Of a stretch of 64,000 nt of DNA, positions 59,093 to 64,000 are shown piece after piece; position 1 is the stretch's first letter; the number at the start of each line of letters is the position of its first letter. The DNA is taken from NCBI GenBank assembly GCA_016806645.1, contig JACSYO010001876.1, forward strand, positions 397,501 to 461,500, given 5' to 3'. The notes beneath the pieces are model-generated. The model was not told the DNA's origin and made no database searches. It saw only the letters and a list, made by a program, of their open reading frames with translations. The stretch comes from Ophiodon elongatus (taxonomy: Eukaryota > Chordata > Actinopteri > Perciformes > Hexagrammidae). The position numbers were made by a program, and so were the translations under genes.

Positions 59093-61566
59093 TTAAAAAC
59101 ACCTGGTCATTTTCATCAGCTCTGATAAAAGCTGCTGGATTTATAGCACAAAGTGGCACTAATCCTAGAGTTGAAAGTGGTTCACACACTTTTTTTTTTT
59201 TTCTTCATTTTTAGCACGCAAGTCAGTTCTTGTCACGGCCTCGCTGTTCATTCTGTGTACCCTCTGCACACGACACTCGACTCACCTTGACACGGCGAGG
59301 CGTCGTTCACCCCGAAACCCATCACCGAGCTTTAGCTCCTTTCATCGTTAATTGCAAAGAGGAAAGGATTTATGTTGGAAATCCTCTCCAAGAACACAGA
59401 ACAAATGAATCCTATTATCTCCCGCACCTATGTTCACCTTGTTTTTTGGTGTTTTTTTTCCCCATCTCTCGACGACTAGAGGCAAAGCAGAACCAATCGC
59501 TACTTTCTTTTTTTTTAGAGCAGATCTGTTGGCGCTCGTGCCACGACAGCAGGTGAGTGGGTGGGCGGACTGTGCTTCCGTGCTTCAACTTAAATAGCGA
59601 ATCTGATTTGAAATGAGTAAATGCTGGGTGTCAACATCGTGTGTTTACTGCACGCGCCTCGCTCGCTGTGCATGCAGAGGTGAGATCGACCGTTCCCGTT
59701 GCCAAGAGTCAATTCGAAGATGAGAACACTTGATTGCTCAACCCTGTTTTTCTCACCAAGCCTTGAAATGGTTCTACATGTGAGATACGGAGAACACAAA
59801 AGGCCTCTCGGACTCTCTGGAAATTACTTTTTACCTGGAGAGAAGTTTGATTACTGTGAGAACACGATATTTTAATTCAAAGAAAGTTTGTTGCAGAGAT
59901 AAACTCTGAGCAATAGAGTTTTTATATCTGTTGACGAGCTTTATCACGGAAAAAACACCACTTTGAAAGTAAGCAAAAGTAAAAAAAAATGTCAAGTATG
60001 CTGCATCTCATAACTGCTTCAGCATGAGGCCACAGAAACGCATTATCTGCTCAGCCTGAATTAATTAGGAAGTGAAATCTATGCTACAAATTTGATACAT
60101 TTGTGTCTGTGGGGGGAAGCGAGTGAGTGGAAGTGAAACAATCCCCTTATCTTTTGCAAAGAAGGCTACAATCGTGAATAAATACGTGAATAGCAAGCGA
60201 CCATTGATATCTGTTTACCGCATCGGTTAGTCTGGTTTCAATCCCTCCAGTGATATTTAGTCAAATACACTTAGGCAGGAGAAGCAGTGTTCAGCTGCAT
60301 TTGTACAATTTACCAGCGTGACTTCAGTCTGTTTCTGACAATGTGTCGGATTCTGTGGTTTTGTCTGTCGAGCTGTGTTGGCCAAAAATGATTTACTATA
60401 TCAATGGTATTTGAGTGGAATGCAAAAGTTGCAAAACAATATGGAAAATCATATTTAAAGCAGAGGGAAATAGGGATATCCTTAGAGTAAATGCAAATCA
60501 TGCAAAAACAATATATCTAGTTAAGATATAAATTAGACATCCCAAAGGACCCAAAAAGTCCCAGGTGTACTATGTGTCAAATAGTTATGATTTTAATAAT
60601 TGCGCACTTTCTCCACAAAAGTAATGTATCAGTTAAGGTGGAACCAGCATTATTACTTCACTTGCTTCTTGTTCTCCCGTGCCTCCCTTCCCTCCAGCGG
60701 GCCATGCCATACAGCCTGTTGGCACCGATGATGAGCATTAAGAATAACAATATAGAAATAGACAAATCTTCTCTCTGATGGTCTCTTTTACTTATGTAGG
60801 TCATATAGAGTTGTCGGTATTAAATTGAGACTGTTTCATAACCAGGTAAAGCTTCCTCACTTTAAGTCATAAATGAACCGTTACAAACCAGGCAACTAAA
60901 CCGCATCCCAAAACTCCCAACGGCCCTTTAAAGTCCGAGGTTTACTGAATGTCAAATCGTCGTACATGATTTTTACAGTTTCACATTTTCTAAGAATCAA
61001 TAAAGTTGGATCCAACATTAGGAATTATTAAATGGCCCTGTGTAGCACCTAGTTTTGGGGATTTAGTGAAAGAGCAAAATAACCTCCAGGGCTCTGCAGC
61101 CTGCAAACAAATGGGCTTTTATCTTTGCGACAATAAGCAATAACTAGAAATGCTTTAAATCACAAACTAAATCATGTATAGCTTTGTGGAGCCGCGATGA
61201 CTGGATTCATATACATCTCATTGTAAAAGACTGGATTAGGCCTTCCAACAGACCAAAGCCCCGGGTCCCGGACCCTTCACGGCTCCAGTATTTCTCAGTG
61301 GTAATTACTTACTGTGGTAATTTGATTAATTACAATTGTGTTTGCAAACATGCACCGCTAGGTTACTTTTCCTCCAAGGCTTTCCCCTTGTCAGAAGTTA
61401 ACAAGTTGAATTTGAAGATTAATGGGCATTGGACAAGTTTTGGAAGTTTTATGTTAGATTGCCACAATTAGAGAAATATTAAATGGTGCCCTGTCTCATA
61501 TATTAAACCTTTCTGTTTGTGTGTTCACCCAACAAGAAGCAAAATGCATCATGACTGGGATCATTA

Positions 61567-62021
61567 AGGGCGCTTTGACAAGCCGTAGTCTAGTCTGGCT
61601 CGTCTGAATCAGAGGGGAAATTGATACTTTTTGGTTTTTTTTCTATTTAGTCCGGTGCGGTTTCCACCGTGCACAAATCAAAGCGGAGCAAATTAATAAA
61701 CGAATATGCTGAGGAGGCATGTTCGAGGGAGCAAATTTAAATTTTTCGTCTCGAGCGCGGACACTTCTCTGACTGGAATCGCCGTCAAAGTTTGTTCTCG
61801 CTTTGACTCGTGGAACAAATCCCTTCTCCTCCAGTTTATCTGTTAAGTCTTTGTGGATGTCACTATTTTTGTGGACTCCAATCGGGTCAGATTATGTTCT
61901 CAAAGCAAACACTAGGGTTCTCTAGGGACCGTTGTGCGATTAATGGGTTCACAACTACCCAAAGAACCGCACCCCGAGTTTGATTAAAACAGACTAAATG
62001 TTGTCTTTTTGAAAGCGCCCT
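61567..62021. mobile_element. hAT-like MITE candidate with AGGGCGCTTT ends
   Basis: The left end starts AGGGCGCTTTGACAAGC and the right end read in reverse starts AGGGCGCTTTCAAAAAG; the first ten positions are identical, with later matches such as TAGTCTG. AGGGCGCTTTCA-type ends belong to a common nonautonomous hAT-like family in teleosts (from recall). The 455-bp interior has no ORF. No clear 8-bp target duplication was found. Confidence 0.65.
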
Positions 62022-63591
62022 AGAACTCTAGTTGTAAACGTTTTTGAAGAGGGATTAGTTTCAGTTTCATGGTAATTTCTCTGCATCATTGTATTTTGGG
62101 CTGTTCTGTGTGTACTTTCTTGAATCTCGTGTACCGTAAAAGACTATCAGGGACGCACATTGCAAACGAGTTCAGGCTATAAATGCTGTAGTATGTAGCA
62201 TTGATTCAGTCACGCTATTAAAGTGGCGAAACCCATCTCAAAAATATAGCTGCAATGCATTTAATATTCAGTAAATACATGTCCGTGGCACTTTTGCTGT
62301 TCTTGATCTAGTTTTTTAACTTGTTTTCAACGAAAGAAAACAACATCTTGAAGGTTACTCTGCATCACCGTGTCTGTGTGTTCCTGTCACAAAGTGGAGG
62401 AAAAGGACATAAGAAAGGAGGAACTGCTCTAAAATGCATGGTGGGATATGTCTTCAACAACCTCTGCTGCAGAGTCAGAGTAACACCAGCTGTCAGCAGC
62501 AAGGATACGCCGATGAAAAAGAGTAGAAAGCCCTCCACGTCCGTCCACCTCGTACATTTCTAGCAGTTTTGCAAACATTAGTAAAAGTGACATTAAAACG
62601 GGGAGAGTTGGAGGCAACAGCAGAACATAAGGCAGGAAAACAGCAGCTGCCCCAGAAGTACCGTCTGCCAACGAAGAGAGAAACAGAGTGATCACAGCCA
62701 GAGCTCGAGACACTCCGAGAGGACGGGAAAATCAACCCGAAATTGCAAGTCAAATGCGTCCGCTGTCTGAAGAACAACAAAGTCTGAACCAAAAAGAACC
62801 GAATCTTCTGTTAAGCAGGCGGTACAGAATGCAGCGTGTTTGAGTTTTTTTGTCCACAGTGCTTCCACTGGCTTAAGTCAGGGGAAATCGAAACCAAGTC
62901 CAAACCGAGAATGAAAATGTAAATCAGTTGTAATCCCTGAACACCACGGGCATAACAAGAGAGACAGCTCAAAGTGATGGAGAAGTGATCAGCTGTGGAC
63001 ACTCAAACTTGGCTGAAGACCAAGGTTAAAGCCTGAAAGTTCCATTGTGTCATCATTATATGAAACGATAACTGTAATAATTTCCACATTATTTCACCAA
63101 ATTGAGGCTTTTGATAGACGGCCATTAGCGTCCGGCTGTGGTTGTATGTCAGAGACAAAAAAGGTTGGAAACCGCTGCCCTATGTCGATCCAGGTCTTGT
63201 CTCTACTGTGTCTCATTTGATAAAGACAAAGAATTCCCCGAAACATAATTCCAGAAACCCACAAAACCCATTTTCTCAATCACCTGCTTACTATGAGTGG
63301 TAGGCTCATACATAACAACACATACAATTCCCCAGTTTTGGTTATTTTACTTGAGGAATTGTTATATTGGTGTACATTTGTGTATATTTTGTCCACACTT
63401 TGCAGACTGGTACGAGGCAGGTGGGCTTAGTTTGGAAAATGTGATGTGCACCAATCAGGATTTAGCAACATTTTAATAAAAAATCTGATGGCAGTTGTTG
63501 GATTGTTTCTTCACTAATAAAACTTAAGGATGTGTTTACCCCAAAATTCAGCTTTGCTAATTTAGTCCAGAATTTAATTTCAGGGGCTTAT

Positions 63592-63660
63592 TCCATCCAT
63601 CTATTCATCCGTTTTCTGCTGCTTATCTGGGACCAGATCACCGTGGCAACAGGCTAAGCT
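63592..63660 (+). repeat. Fragment of a teleost repeat ('CCATCC...CTGCTTATC' type)
   Basis: TTCCATCCATCTATTCATCC followed by GTTTTCTGCTGCTTATCTGG and CAACAGGCTAAGC matches the start of a very common fish repeat. Only about 70 bp are recognisable. Confidence 0.55.
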
Positions 63661-64000
63661 AGCCAGTTACATTCCAACACATTTCCAAACCACAGCATTA
63701 TCCCATAGATTTGCATATCAACGATGTAATGCATCAAAACGGATTTTCATGAAACAATTCAATCCCTTAACGCTTTAAGATAAGATCATACCAAACATAT
63801 GTGCAGAAATATATTATGTGCATATTGTGCACAAAATTGTTTTTTAATGATTAATTCACCAAATTAATAAAAAGCTAAAAAAGGCACCTCTGAACCTGAT
63901 AACATGTCAATGTTTACATAAATAAAGCAGCTTCCCTCCTTGAAGACAGTTCAGGTAAATACTCCCATTTTCCGGCAATTGCATTGCAAACACCCAGTGA

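Larger units (their letters stand above)
58458..64000 (+). other. brinp intron 3, 5' part (continues beyond window)
   Basis: It starts with donor GTACTG at 58458. The next BRINP coding segment is absent from the remaining 5.5 kb in any + frame, so this intron exceeds 5.5 kb. It holds a (GA)n tract, a G-run, a hAT-like MITE candidate and a repeat fragment near 63.6 kb. 59100-61560 and 62030-63590 contain nothing else I can name; some stretches (61290-61340, with GGTAATTAC/GATTAATTAC words) look like homeodomain-site-rich non-coding DNA. Confidence 0.85.

Noticed and set aside
62429..62792. Overlapping minus-strand ORFs of 94 and 99 codons
   Set aside because: No homology recognised; the AAATGCATGGTGGGATATG wording nearby suggests a decayed repeat.

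Overview
The window looks like teleost fish nuclear DNA, probably from a percomorph. It is AT-leaning and almost entirely non-coding. It has dense (CA)n, (GA)n and (AT)n microsatellites and many decayed interspersed repeats of types seen across teleosts. Intron-split coding sequence for one vertebrate neural gene runs through it on the + strand. There are no bacterial features such as operons, ribosome binding sites, IS elements or CRISPR.

The only protein-coding gene I can support is a BRINP-family member (BMP/retinoic-acid-inducible neural-specific protein, a secreted or luminal MACPF-domain protein), best matched to brinp3 with brinp2 as the alternative. Three consecutive coding exons are present: 12936-13343 (5' UTR tail, start codon, signal peptide), 53568-53758 (start of the MACPF region, with the signature YGTHF-x6-GG) and 58276-58457 (MACPF continuation). 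All junctions are AG/GT with matching phases (2, then 1, then 0), and they join into a continuous 238-residue N-terminal portion. The introns are 40,224 nt and 4,517 nt; a third intron starts at 58458 and runs off the window. Roughly the last two thirds of the protein is beyond the right edge. No 5' non-coding exon was located with confidence.

Layout: 1-12935 is upstream sequence or the end of a 5' intron, with a GC/CCAAT box, runs able to form G-quadruplexes, CNE-like stretches and a repeat cluster at 7.9-9.0 kb. 13344-53567 is intron 1, holding most of the mobile-element debris: tRNA-type SINEs, L2/Rex-like LINE fragments, two TIR-bounded MITE-like elements (41689-42170, 48087-48314), a direct pair of an unidentified repeat, and a CpG-rich block at 45.86-46.13 kb. 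53759-58275 is intron 2, with two inverted copies of one repeat family, one of them split by a nested insertion. 58458-64000 is intron 3 (partial), with a hAT-like MITE candidate at 61567-62021.

I do not see an undescribed biological system. The most useful leads are an upstream ORF overlapping the brinp start codon, a 21-bp tandem duplication inside the signal peptide core, the inverted repeat pair in intron 2 that could form double-stranded RNA, a cluster of donor-like CAAGGT motifs after the third exon, and the TIR-bounded elements. Names for repeat families rest on recall of common teleost repeats, not on a database search.
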